DNA of 7,151 nucleotides from Verrucomicrobiota bacterium (GCA_020629815.1 JAHDCN010000110.1:1546-8696); one strand, 5' to 3'. Counted from the stretch's first letter, positions 1-7,082 are shown. The notes: a model not told the origin generated them from the sequence alone. Made by a program: numbers and translations.

Positions 1-1406
1 TGCAGAGCAGCATCTTTTGGTTCAATAACCTGAATGGAGCCGTTGGTATTGACGGTCCATCCACCGCCGAAATCGCAGAGGTAAATTTTCCCATCGAAAC
101 CCTGTTCGACATCCGTGGTGCCATTGCCTTTTACCAGAACGTCTTCGGAAATCGCGTGGTAGCCGGCACCTTTTGGTTCGATTCCAACGGTGAGAACCGT
201 GCATTGGTCGGAGGCACCGCGATAGTTCGCGAGCAGGAATTTGTCGCGCAGGTTTTCGGGTAGTGCGTCTCCCGTGAGGTAAGTAACTCCGGAAGGGCCG
301 CGAGCTACATGCGAAGCCGGGGGATAGACCCACTGGGGTTGCTCTTCATTGTAGACGTCGAACATCCGCTCCTTTACCCACATTGATTTCGCCGGACGAA
401 ATTCGCCCCAGTCGAGCACGGTGGCGTAGTGGTGAGGGGACTGGTGAGACATGTCCCAGCCAGAGTCAGTTCCTTGCAGGGCGTAGACCATGCGGGCGAC
501 GTCGCCGATGTCGCCGGTATTATCAAAAGTGAACAGGTTGCCGTAGTTGTCGAAGGCGAGCTCCTGAGGGTTGCGCAGGCCATCACAGTAAACTTCGAGG
601 TTGGATCCGTTGTCGTCACAGCGGAAAATCGCACCGCGCCCGGAGCCGGAGAAAGTTTTGCCTTCCTTGGAGGTGAAATGGTAACCGCGGTCCCCAATGG
701 AGAAATAGAGCCGGCCGTCGGGTCCGCGAATGATGCCGTGCAGGTCGTGCCCGATAAACGAAACCCGAACACCGAATCCGTCAGCGATGGACTCGTGAGA
801 ATCAGCTACGCCATCATCATTTTTGTCCTCCATTTTCCACAGGCTGGGAATGCAGGTGAAATAGACAGAGCCGTCATCCGCCAGCAGCGAAAAGCCGATG
901 CCGTCGAGTTCGCTTTTGAAGTGATCAGAGAACAAGGTGCGATGATCAGCAGCGCCATTGCCGTCTTTATCTTCCAGTCGAATGATCCGGTCTGCGACGG
1001 CTTCGAACCAGCCCTCGGGGAAGTTCTCCCGGTATTGATCATACAGCTTGGTGCGGTCTTCTACAGTCACTGACTGGAAGTCGCCCCGAATCATTTCGTT
1101 TTTGCCCCGAAGATCCGGAACCCCGAGCCAGAAGCGATTGGCTTCGGAAACAAACAGTCGCCCTTTGTAATCGAAACAAAAGCTGGCCGGATTTTCGAGA
1201 AAAGGGAACGCCACCCAGGTGTGACCCTGCAAGGATTCGTCTTCGATCACACCGCGAAAGCTGCCGCGCTCATTGAGCATTTTCGGCAATTCAGCTTCCG
1301 GGACAGTCGGCAATTGCTTGAATCGTTTCTCCAGCTCTTCTTTGGTAAGGGAAAGGCCGGAGCAGGTGATTGCCAGCAATGAAAGAATCGAGGCGAGGTT
1401 CTTCAT
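1..1406 (-). CDS. DUF7133/NHL-type PVC dehydrogenase-like beta-propeller protein, N-terminal part
   Basis: The minus strand is open from an ATG at 1406 to the left edge (468 codons, no stop), so the gene is partial at its 3' end. The start fits a signal peptide: Lys2-Asn3, then a hydrophobic stretch at about residues 4-14. Cys15 is preceded by Ala-Ile-Thr, a poor lipobox, so a lipoprotein is unlikely. From about residue 65 the protein reads as a sugar-dehydrogenase/NHL-like propeller, with blades marked by FDYKGRLFVSEANRFW (78-93), DLHGIIRGPDGRLYFSIGDRG (221-241, without its last residue a classic blade) and GLRNPQELAFDNYGNLF (276-292). Two Asp-rich loops, DKDGNGAAD (146-154) and DKNDDGVAD (194-202), resemble calcium-binding loops. 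These features match the DUF7133 / "membrane-bound dehydrogenase" proteins abundant in Planctomycetes and Verrucomicrobia. Full-length members often continue into HEAT repeats and a CxxCH heme domain, which would lie outside the window. The substrate is unknown. There is no Shine-Dalgarno sequence before the ATG. Confidence 0.85.
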   Translation of the reverse strand, partial: MKNLASILSLLAITCSGLSLTKEELEKRFKQLPTVPEAELPKMLNERGSFRGVIEDESLQGHTWVAFPFLENPASFCFDYKGRLFVSEANRFWLGVPDLRGKNEMIRGDFQSVTVEDRTKLYDQYRENFPEGWFEAVADRIIRLEDKDGNGAADHRTLFSDHFKSELDGIGFSLLADDGSVYFTCIPSLWKMEDKNDDGVADSHESIADGFGVRVSFIGHDLHGIIRGPDGRLYFSIGDRGYHFTSKEGKTFSGSGRGAIFRCDDNGSNLEVYCDGLRNPQELAFDNYGNLFTFDNTGDIGDVARMVYALQGTDSGWDMSHQSPHHYATVLDWGEFRPAKSMWVKERMFDVYNEEQPQWVYPPASHVARGPSGVTYLTGDALPENLRDKFLLANYRGASDQCTVLTVGIEPKGAGYHAISEDVLVKGNGTTDVEQGFDGKIYLCDFGGGWTVNTNGSIQVIEPKDAAL

Positions 1407-1414
1407 AAGTAAAT

Positions 1415-1420
1415 ACTATA
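1415..1420 (-). promoter_or_regulatory. Possible -10 box of the DUF7133 gene
   Basis: The minus strand reads TATAGT here, five of six matches to TATAAT, followed by eight bases and then the ATG at 1406. Transcription would start at about the start codon, giving a leaderless or nearly leaderless mRNA. No good -35 box lies 16-19 bases upstream, so the call is weak. Confidence 0.3.
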
Positions 1421-1489
1421 CGTGGGACGGGCAGATACGGGTTTTCAGGGATACGGAAAGACGTCCGCTCCTCATACGATAATGAGTGA

Positions 1490-1518
1490 ACCCTGTTAGG
1501 TCGATGAGCTAACAGGGT
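1490..1518. repeat. Perfect 10-bp inverted repeat (hairpin)
   Basis: ACCCTGTTAG (1490-1499) and CTAACAGGGT (1509-1518) are perfect reverse complements around the 9-base loop GTCGATGAG. In the minus-strand transcript the hairpin begins 30 bases after the TAA of the TlpA-like gene. It could act as a terminator or a 3'-end stabiliser, but the bases after it (TTCACTCATTA) are not a U tract. Alternatively, as DNA, it is a dyad of the size bound by a dimeric regulator, 84-112 bases upstream of the DUF7133 start. The structure is certain; its role is not. Confidence 0.8.
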
Positions 1519-1533
1519 ATGGTCAGTGACTTA

Positions 1534-1543
1534 ACCCTGTTGG
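1534..1543. repeat. Third copy of the hairpin arm, able to form an alternative stem
   Basis: ACCCTGTTGG repeats the left arm at 1490-1499 with one change (A to G at the ninth base), 44 bases further on. It can pair with the shared middle arm at 1509-1518 (loop 1519-1533), giving nine Watson-Crick pairs and one G-U pair in plus-strand RNA, or eight pairs in a row in minus-strand RNA. Similarity to the first copy extends beyond the arm: 15 of 20 bases match between 1489-1508 and 1533-1552. The copy ends six bases outside the stop codon of the TlpA-like gene. Confidence 0.7.
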
Positions 1544-1548
1544 ATTGA

Positions 1549-2160
1549 TTAGCCGCCGTTCTTATCGAACAGCTCCTGAATATTTCCCACAGCGGCTTCG
1601 AAATCCATATCGAAGCCATTGTATTCGACGATGCCGTCCTGATTGATCACGATCCACCAAGGCGTGCCGCCGGTGTTGTAGGTGGAGCTGATGCTTGGAA
1701 TTTTTTCCAATTTAGGCGAGTGCCCAAAGGGAATATCGAGTTCGTAGAGCTTTGATGTGGGCGCCAACTTGTCGTCTGTATTGGTCGTGTAGCCCTCAAA
1801 AGCAGTTTGAATCGCGATAAATTGGATCCGGTCGTCTCCTTTGTACTTGTCGACCAATTTTTTCAGAATTGGAAATCCTTCTGAATGACAGCGCTTACAC
1901 CAGGACTGGAAGCATTTGATAATCACGACTTTGCCTTTGTAGTCGTTCAGGTCGGTAAACTTTTTTCCTTCCGGCAAGTTCTCCCAAATATCTACGGAGA
2001 GACTCAGTGGAGGTGCGGGTTTCCCTTCAATGCCTTTTTTGGCTTCGAGGCCGGTTGCTCCGCCCTGCAAAAAGGAGGCATCTTCTTCCTGAGCGATGGT
2101 AATCGGTGCCCCAAAAATGGAGAAAGCAACAAAGAGAGGTGCGATTGCAAATGTTTTCAT
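1549..2160 (-). CDS. Exported TlpA-like thioredoxin-fold protein with WCKRC active site
   Basis: This 203-residue protein has a signal peptide (Lys2, hydrophobic residues 4-22, likely cleavage after TIA or AQ at 23/24), so the thioredoxin fold should act in the periplasm or at the cell surface. The domain runs from about residue 45 to 200. It has the pre-active-site strand KVVIIKCFQ (77-85), the redox motif W87-C88-K89-R90-C91 at the head of a helix, the segment IQTAFEGY (117-124), and the cis-proline loop GGTPWW (164-169, Pro167). Such proteins exchange disulfides, often to keep exported cysteines reduced, for example during cytochrome c maturation. The common proline or glycine between the cysteines is replaced by Lys-Arg. 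An extra cysteine lies at 83. C88-K-R-C91-H92 also happens to match CxxCH, but in this fold it is the redox site and not heme ligation. The ATG at 2160 is chosen because it begins the signal peptide. No Shine-Dalgarno sequence is seen. The gene is divergent from the DUF1080 gene and co-oriented with the DUF7133 gene. The exact partner is unknown. Confidence 0.9.
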   Translation of the reverse strand: MKTFAIAPLFVAFSIFGAPITIAQEEDASFLQGGATGLEAKKGIEGKPAPPLSLSVDIWENLPEGKKFTDLNDYKGKVVIIKCFQSWCKRCHSEGFPILKKLVDKYKGDDRIQFIAIQTAFEGYTTNTDDKLAPTSKLYELDIPFGHSPKLEKIPSISSTYNTGGTPWWIVINQDGIVEYNGFDMDFEAAVGNIQELFDKNGG

Positions 2161-2176
2161 TGGTTTGGCAGACGGA

Positions 2177-2205
2177 GTTTTACTCCAGAAGTTTCACGGA
2201 TTCAA
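2177..2205 (-). promoter_or_regulatory. Candidate sigma70-type promoter of the TlpA-like gene
   Basis: The minus strand reads TTGAAT (2205-2200), a 17-base spacer, then TAAAAC (2182-2177). Each box has four of six consensus matches. Transcription would begin near 2170, leaving a leader of about ten bases before the ATG at 2160. A short dyad, GGAGT-TTT-ACTCC (2174-2186), overlaps the -10 box and could be an operator or chance. Confidence 0.35.
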
Positions 2206-2219
2206 AGAAAAATGGCCGC

Positions 2220-2248
2220 TTGCTTCGGACGTTTCAGCCTTCTATGAT
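2220..2248 (+). promoter_or_regulatory. Candidate promoter giving a leaderless DUF1080 transcript
   Basis: TTGCTT (2220-2225, three of six matches) and TATGAT (2243-2248, five of six) are separated by the ideal 17 bases. The -10 box ends six bases before the ATG at 2255, so initiation at the usual distance falls on or next to the start codon. No Shine-Dalgarno sequence precedes that ATG, which fits leaderless translation. Confidence 0.4.
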
Positions 2249-2254
2249 CTTAGC

Positions 2255-2899
2255 ATGAGACCTGTTCTTTTTACTCTTTTGTTCGCTTTTCTGGCTCCGG
2301 TAGCGGGTTTTTCGGAGCATCCTGCTGCCGATGCAGAGGGGTTTACTGTAGTTTATGACGGGAAAAATCTGGATGGCGTGGAAACTGAGGGGAACTGGCA
2401 GATTCAGGAAGATGGATCGCTTTTTCTCAAGCCCAGGGAAGGCGAGGAGGGTTGGAAACGATACGGTAGCTACCTCTGGCTGAAGAATCAGTATGCCGGT
2501 TTTGTGTGCGATTTTGAGTTTAAGTATGAAGAGGGTGGAAACTCAGGATTTTATTTTCGCGTTTATGATCAATCAGACGCTTCCAAGCATGGATTTGAGG
2601 TGCAGATCCTCGATTCATTAGGTAAAGAAGAGATGGGCCACCATGATATGGGCGGTGTGATCCGTACGAAAGGTGCGTCAAAAAATATGTCCAAGCCGGC
2701 CGGGGAATGGAATCGGATGACGGTCACCATGAAAGGTTCGCATTTAACTGTGGTATTGAATGGCGAGAAGATTCAGGATTTCGATCTAGCGAAAGAGAAA
2801 AAAGAGGGGCATAAGCTGGTAGAGAAAGGCTGGATTTGCATTCAAGACCACGGCCAGCCATTCTGGGTTCGCAATATTCGCATCAAAGAGCTGCCTTGA
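2255..2899 (+). CDS. Exported DUF1080 (3-keto-disaccharide hydrolase domain) protein
   Basis: This 214-residue protein starts with a signal peptide (Arg2, hydrophobic 4-16, likely cleavage after VAG at about 18). The rest is one DUF1080 domain (PF06439), a concanavalin-like beta-sandwich. Hallmarks in order are YDGKNLDG (34-41), the strand pair around SYLWLKNQYAGFVCDFEF (72-89), EGGNSGFYFRVY (93-104), GFEVQILD (113-120), GGVIRTKGA (133-141), GEWNRMTV (150-157), VVLNGEKI (166-173) and the closing QDHGQPFWVRNIRIKEL (197-213). Members hydrolyse 3-keto-glycosides after a dehydrogenase has oxidised C3 of the sugar, and many are uncharacterised. An upstream in-frame ATG at 2096 exists, but it would overlap the TlpA-like gene and bury the signal peptide, so 2255 is preferred. 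The adjacent DUF7133 propeller could supply a sugar oxidation, but this is only inferred from proximity. The single-domain length is usual for the family. Confidence 0.92.
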   Translation: MRPVLFTLLFAFLAPVAGFSEHPAADAEGFTVVYDGKNLDGVETEGNWQIQEDGSLFLKPREGEEGWKRYGSYLWLKNQYAGFVCDFEFKYEEGGNSGFYFRVYDQSDASKHGFEVQILDSLGKEEMGHHDMGGVIRTKGASKNMSKPAGEWNRMTVTMKGSHLTVVLNGEKIQDFDLAKEKKEGHKLVEKGWICIQDHGQPFWVRNIRIKELP

Positions 2900-2987
2900 G
2901 CACTTTTCGCGTCATTGCGCGCTGGTTTCTGTCCCAATTCGAGCGAGATTGTAAGTGCGTTTGAATCTTGACTTCCAACTATCCTGT

Positions 2988-5900
2988 ATGCGGCTCTTTA
3001 GCAGAGTCGCTCTTTTACTTCTAGTGCTTGCTGGAAGTTCTATTGCGCAGGATGTCAGTGAGGAGAAGTTTGAAGCCGATTCGCTGAAATTCCGGACGGT
3101 TCTTCACTATCAGCCTCTGGCCGGAACCCAATTGGATCTGTTGGTCGGCTTATATGAGAAAGCGGGGCGGATTGATGAATTAATTGGATTGTATCAGGGG
3201 CATGTAGCCCAATATCCGGACGACATAGGCGCGAAGATTGTTTTGCTTCGTTTGCTGGAGAATCAACAGCGGCCGGAATTGGACGAACAACTCAATTCCT
3301 TTGTTGCTCAGCACCCGGAATCGGCCGCGCTGCAGTATCTTCTTTTCCAATCTCTGGAATCAAAAGGAGATGCGAGGGCTTCGGAGGTTTTATCCGGAGC
3401 GATTACCCTGGAGACCGATGTGGCGCGTCGAGAGTCATGGTTGGAGGAATTGCTGAAAAGGGCTCAGGATGAAGGGGAGCGTGAGCTGGCAAAAGGACAT
3501 TTGGAGACAACTCTCGGATATGAAGATCAAACCGATGAATCTCTTCTTCAGTTGGCCAACAAAATGCAGCGCTATCGATATTGGGATTTGAGTCTGCAAG
3601 CTTTAGAGAAAGTTTCTGCAGAGAAGCTCAGTCCGGATGCTCAAGTCGAGCGGGAAGTTTTGGCTGCGCGAGCTGAGGCATCATTGCAGAAAACAAAACA
3701 GGCGGGTGACCGACTGGATGCATTACTGGACAAACTGGCGATCGACTACTGGCGGCGTGGCGAGATTCTGGCTCAACGAATCGAAGTGGTCGCCACCGAA
3801 GAAGAGCGCGCAGCCATGCTGGCCGGTGCAAAGGAGAAATTCGAAAGTGAGGGGACTGAAATTGCCGCTCTGAATTATGCGGAGTTTCTTTCTGCAGCAC
3901 AGCGAAAGAAAGCAGCCGTTCAAGTCTTGATCGAGGGTTTGGAGAAGAGTCCCAATTCATCAGTCCTCGAGAACCGTGCCTTGATGTTGCTGGATCAAAT
4001 GGGGGATTTTGAGGGTTTGGAAAGATTCCTGGAGGCGAGACTGGAGCTCGACCCATCGAGGCTTCCGTTGCGCTATGAGTTGGTGAAAGTGAGCTATCGT
4101 CTCGGCAAGACAGCCGAAGCCGAGCAGGATTTTACTTTGGTGCTGGGAGCGCTGGAAGAGGGAGAAGCCAACAGTCGGCAGTTGGATCTGGCCAGGTTTG
4201 TAAAAGCGCTCGATCAACCTGCCAATGCAGCCAAGCATTATAAGGCGTTTTTGAAAGCCAGTCCGGAGCGTCTCGATATAGCGCGGGAGTTGGGGGAAAT
4301 CTATCTCGAGTATGATGATCGGAAAGCAGCGACCGAATTGCTGAGAGGATTGAGTGCAAACGGTGCGGCTTTGGAGAATTTAGTGGATTTGGTTCAGTTC
4401 GAGATCGATGAGAAGTTTTATCCAGAGGCGCGGGCTTTACTATCCGGTGCGTTACGTGAAGACCCGGAACAGTTTGAGCTTGGTCTGATGCTGGTTCGGG
4501 TATTGAGCGATTCAGGGGATCAACCGGGTGGGACCGAGTGGATCGAGAAGACCCGAAAGCTGGCTGACACCGAGGTCCGGTATTTGCAATGGGTGAAAGG
4601 CGCTCTGGCGGCACACCGCTCATTCGGGACGATGGATCAATTTTTTGATTCGGAGCAAAATCGCTATTCGTTTGCGGAAGGGGATTGGACAGAAGCCAGA
4701 TTGGCTCGTTTTCTGATCCTTTGTGAAGAGGGTGAGCAAGCCGCTCTTGGGAGTCGGGTGACTGCAGCGATTCGAAATCAACTAACCTCAGCAAAACTCG
4801 ACGACTCTGGCGCACTACGGCTTCGGCGGCTTCTGGTGAAGTCCCTGGGCAACAATCCGGAAAAGGCAGAGGAGATAGAGGAGCAATTGTCCCTTCTCTC
4901 GGAGTCAGACCCGGACAATCGCGGGCTGTATGATTTGCAACTGGCCGTAATGTATCATCGGTCGGGAAGGATTGACTTGGCGCGTGAATTATTTGCCTCT
5001 CTTTCGCCTGAAGCGGTGAGTGATTTGAAGCTCCTTCGCGAGTCTGTTCCTTTGTTGCTGGAGTTTGAGCAGGAGGAAAAGGCAGCGTCTGTTTTGGCAA
5101 GTATTACGGAACGAGAGCCGAGAGATATTCTCAGTTGGGAGGCGAGATTGTCGCTGCTGGCCGGACTGAGCAGGGAACAGGATTTTCGTGCTGCAGCGCG
5201 CGAGCTACTTGACCCGAACTCCTCTCTGCAATTGCGTGAGTCTTCGAAGCAAGCATTGCAGATGCATTTGCTGGACTCGCATTGGAGGTCAATTGCCCGG
5301 CTGCTTGCGCGCGGAGATGCAGACTCCATGACGGAAGTTTTGCCCCTTCTGGAATTGGTAGACGAAGAGTCCACCGATGCAAACGATCGCATGTGGAGTA
5401 GCTGGACGCGGTCTTATGTGCTGCGCAGCCTTGGACGGTCTGCCGAAGCGAAAGAGGCGGCAGGGAATCTTCGTGAGCTGATGTCGCAAAGCGATCAGGA
5501 TGAGATCGTGTTTCCAGACGGGCTTGCAGTTGGGAGTCAGAATGCTTTGTCACTACTCGATAATGTTGAGCAAATAGAGCAGGAAGCAGTGGATCCGGTT
5601 TTGTTTTCGAATGAGCCGGAAATCGCCTGGGCTTTTGAGGTAGACGAAGGAGCCAGGGTTCTACGGCAGTTTCCGACTGCATATGGATTGTTGATTTTGG
5701 ATAATAGAGGCACGGTGTATCGAGTCGAAAGCGAGACAGGGAAATTGATCTGGAAAGAAAATCTGGGATTGCCGGAGGAAGTCGCTTTCCGAACAGGAAG
5801 TGAACCGGGTGGCGCTGAGGATCAGAGAGTCAATGCTCGCCGGGTGCGCCCGATGTTGGCGAACGACAAGTATTTTTACCTCGTGTCCGGCTCGATTCTT

Positions 5901-7082
5901 TCCTGCTATTCATCGGGAAATTGCTCTTTGGTTTGGCAGGCGGATCTGAACGTCAGTTTGGATGGTAAATTTGGCGAGGGGAGTGGAGCATTACCGCAAG
6001 TCGATTTGGCTCTGAGTAAGGATCGATTGATTGTGAGTGAACCGCTCACAGGGAAGGTATTCGCGTTTCATTCCGACAACGGCAAGTTGCTCTGGGATCG
6101 ACAGCTTGAACGCAAAGCGTCAGATACACGGAAACAGGTGGTGTCACTGAACTCCGGTCTTTCTCTCGCCGGTAAACATGTGTTTGTGTTTTCGCAAACA
6201 GCCGAAGTGCTTGATTTGGAAACAGGAGAATCGGTTTGGAGTTTCGTCAGAAAGTCTGTGAATCGTTTTCCGATCAAGCTTCGCGAAAGCAAAGAGGAAG
6301 ATCAGGAGGCTGAACCCGTTTTGTTAGGGGCGACTCGAAAAGCTTCCCAATGGCAAAAAAGGTCGGACGAAGCCCAGGATGCTAAGCCTGTTGCTTTTCT
6401 TGATTACATGGACAACAGCGGAGGTCAGGATAGCCGGTTCCTAAATTATCCCGTTTCTCTTGTCGCCCCGGCCGTTAACTGGTCAGAAAGCCGGACGGCG
6501 AGTGGAGTTGTTTCCGATGCCGTTCTGGGGCGTGATTTTGTGTGGCTGATGGGAGACAGGAATCTGCGACGCGTCTCTTTGCGTTTGCCGCTTTCCTCGG
6601 AAAATGTGGAAGTCGAAGGTAGCTTTCTCGGTCGGAAGGGTGAACACGTTTGGTTCCTCTCGGGCACTGACTTGCTGCATGCCAATTTTCAAACCAATGA
6701 AGTATCTCGAATATCAGTTTCGGACCTCGGGGAGGCTGCCAATATTCGAGGTTCGCTGGAAGGAGCTCAGCTTGTATTGACTGGTGAAAATGGCGTTCGG
6801 ATCTATCAGGCAGTTACTGGCAATAGTGTTGGTGTATGGAGTTGGGGTGAAAGTTTTCGAGAGCATTTAGTTTCGCGTCTGGGTGAAGATCGGCCTGAGT
6901 CCCAGTCAGTTTGGCAGGGCGTCATTCAGACATTCTCCGAAACAGGGGCTCCTTTTTGCTATCCTGTGATCAATTCGTCGAAAGACGGCACCTGCTTTAC
7001 CGTCTTTGGTCAACGGATGGTGGTTGCTGTAAAAAACAAGGAGGAGAAAACCGAACCTCCAGCCGAAACTCCCGAGAACTGA
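2988..7082 (+). CDS. Large exported TPR-like / PQQ-like beta-propeller protein
   Basis: The 1364-residue protein begins with a clear signal peptide (MRLFSR, hydrophobic 7-15, cleavage after SIA at 20). An in-frame GTG at 2955 would add 11 residues ahead of it and is less likely. Residues about 45-835 are predominantly helical with degenerate TPR-like hairpins, for example LLVGLYEKAGRIDELIGLYQ (51-70), and similar units near 361-385, 430-455, 646-671 and 809-832. They are rich in Leu, Ala, Glu and Arg. From about 875 the style changes to a beta-propeller with repeated hydrophobic-Trp strands: IAW881, LIW922, LVW983, LLW1036 and SVW1084. Several follow a turn such as SETGK, HSDNGK or LETGE, typical of PQQ-like repeats that need not bind PQQ. 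Further blades continue to about 1345, and the tail (about 1350-1364) is charged and proline-rich. The TPR part suggests a scaffold for protein contacts in the periplasm. No catalytic site is recognised. Its stop overlaps the next start, implying an operon. Confidence 0.88.
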   Translation: MRLFSRVALLLLVLAGSSIAQDVSEEKFEADSLKFRTVLHYQPLAGTQLDLLVGLYEKAGRIDELIGLYQGHVAQYPDDIGAKIVLLRLLENQQRPELDEQLNSFVAQHPESAALQYLLFQSLESKGDARASEVLSGAITLETDVARRESWLEELLKRAQDEGERELAKGHLETTLGYEDQTDESLLQLANKMQRYRYWDLSLQALEKVSAEKLSPDAQVEREVLAARAEASLQKTKQAGDRLDALLDKLAIDYWRRGEILAQRIEVVATEEERAAMLAGAKEKFESEGTEIAALNYAEFLSAAQRKKAAVQVLIEGLEKSPNSSVLENRALMLLDQMGDFEGLERFLEARLELDPSRLPLRYELVKVSYRLGKTAEAEQDFTLVLGALEEGEANSRQLDLARFVKALDQPANAAKHYKAFLKASPERLDIARELGEIYLEYDDRKAATELLRGLSANGAALENLVDLVQFEIDEKFYPEARALLSGALREDPEQFELGLMLVRVLSDSGDQPGGTEWIEKTRKLADTEVRYLQWVKGALAAHRSFGTMDQFFDSEQNRYSFAEGDWTEARLARFLILCEEGEQAALGSRVTAAIRNQLTSAKLDDSGALRLRRLLVKSLGNNPEKAEEIEEQLSLLSESDPDNRGLYDLQLAVMYHRSGRIDLARELFASLSPEAVSDLKLLRESVPLLLEFEQEEKAASVLASITEREPRDILSWEARLSLLAGLSREQDFRAAARELLDPNSSLQLRESSKQALQMHLLDSHWRSIARLLARGDADSMTEVLPLLELVDEESTDANDRMWSSWTRSYVLRSLGRSAEAKEAAGNLRELMSQSDQDEIVFPDGLAVGSQNALSLLDNVEQIEQEAVDPVLFSNEPEIAWAFEVDEGARVLRQFPTAYGLLILDNRGTVYRVESETGKLIWKENLGLPEEVAFRTGSEPGGAEDQRVNARRVRPMLANDKYFYLVSGSILSCYSSGNCSLVWQADLNVSLDGKFGEGSGALPQVDLALSKDRLIVSEPLTGKVFAFHSDNGKLLWDRQLERKASDTRKQVVSLNSGLSLAGKHVFVFSQTAEVLDLETGESVWSFVRKSVNRFPIKLRESKEEDQEAEPVLLGATRKASQWQKRSDEAQDAKPVAFLDYMDNSGGQDSRFLNYPVSLVAPAVNWSESRTASGVVSDAVLGRDFVWLMGDRNLRRVSLRLPLSSENVEVEGSFLGRKGEHVWFLSGTDLLHANFQTNEVSRISVSDLGEAANIRGSLEGAQLVLTGENGVRIYQAVTGNSVGVWSWGESFREHLVSRLGEDRPESQSVWQGVIQTFSETGAPFCYPVINSSKDGTCFTVFGQRMVVAVKNKEEKTEPPAETPEN

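Larger units (their letters stand above)
1407..1548. other. Gene-free spacer between the TlpA-like and DUF7133 genes
   Basis: This 142-bp stretch separates two genes that are both read from the minus strand. No convincing reading frame is visible in it. It holds a 10-bp perfect inverted repeat plus a third arm copy on the TlpA-like gene side. Nearer the DUF7133 gene it has four ATACG pentamers (1418, 1435, 1451, 1474) and a possible -10 box close to the ATG. It therefore probably carries the 3' end of the TlpA-like transcript and the promoter of the DUF7133 gene. Read-through from one gene to the other cannot be excluded, because no U-rich terminator tail is present. Confidence 0.6.

Noticed and set aside
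22..333. A 103-codon minus-strand frame overlapping the DUF7133 gene in another frame
   Set aside because: The product is Arg-rich and without any family signature, while the overlapping frame carries the propeller motifs.
429..1073. A 214-codon plus-strand open frame opposite the DUF7133 gene
   Set aside because: It lies wholly antisense to a frame with clear family motifs. It shows no recognisable domain, signal peptide or start signal.
1066..1074. GTCACTGAC, reverse complement of the near-palindrome at 1522-1530
   Set aside because: It is a single nine-base match inside a coding region, expected occasionally by chance.
1885..1899. CxxCH motif in the TlpA-like protein as a heme c site
   Set aside because: The motif is the WCxxC redox site of a thioredoxin fold, with its cis-proline loop present downstream.
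2096..2254. In-frame upstream extension of the DUF1080 gene from an ATG at 2096
   Set aside because: It would overlap the TlpA-like gene and place 53 residues before a good signal peptide. The ATG at 2255 fits better.
2900..2958. GCACTT (2900-2905) and AAGTGC (2953-2958) as a terminator or operator after the DUF1080 gene
   Set aside because: It is a six-base dyad with 47 bases between the arms and no U tract, which is likely chance. No terminator can be supported in this spacer.
4132..5100. A 322-codon minus-strand open frame inside the TPR-propeller gene
   Set aside because: Its product is an irregular Pro/Ser/Arg-rich sequence without a domain, as expected from reading the complement of a Leu/Glu/Ala-rich coding sequence.
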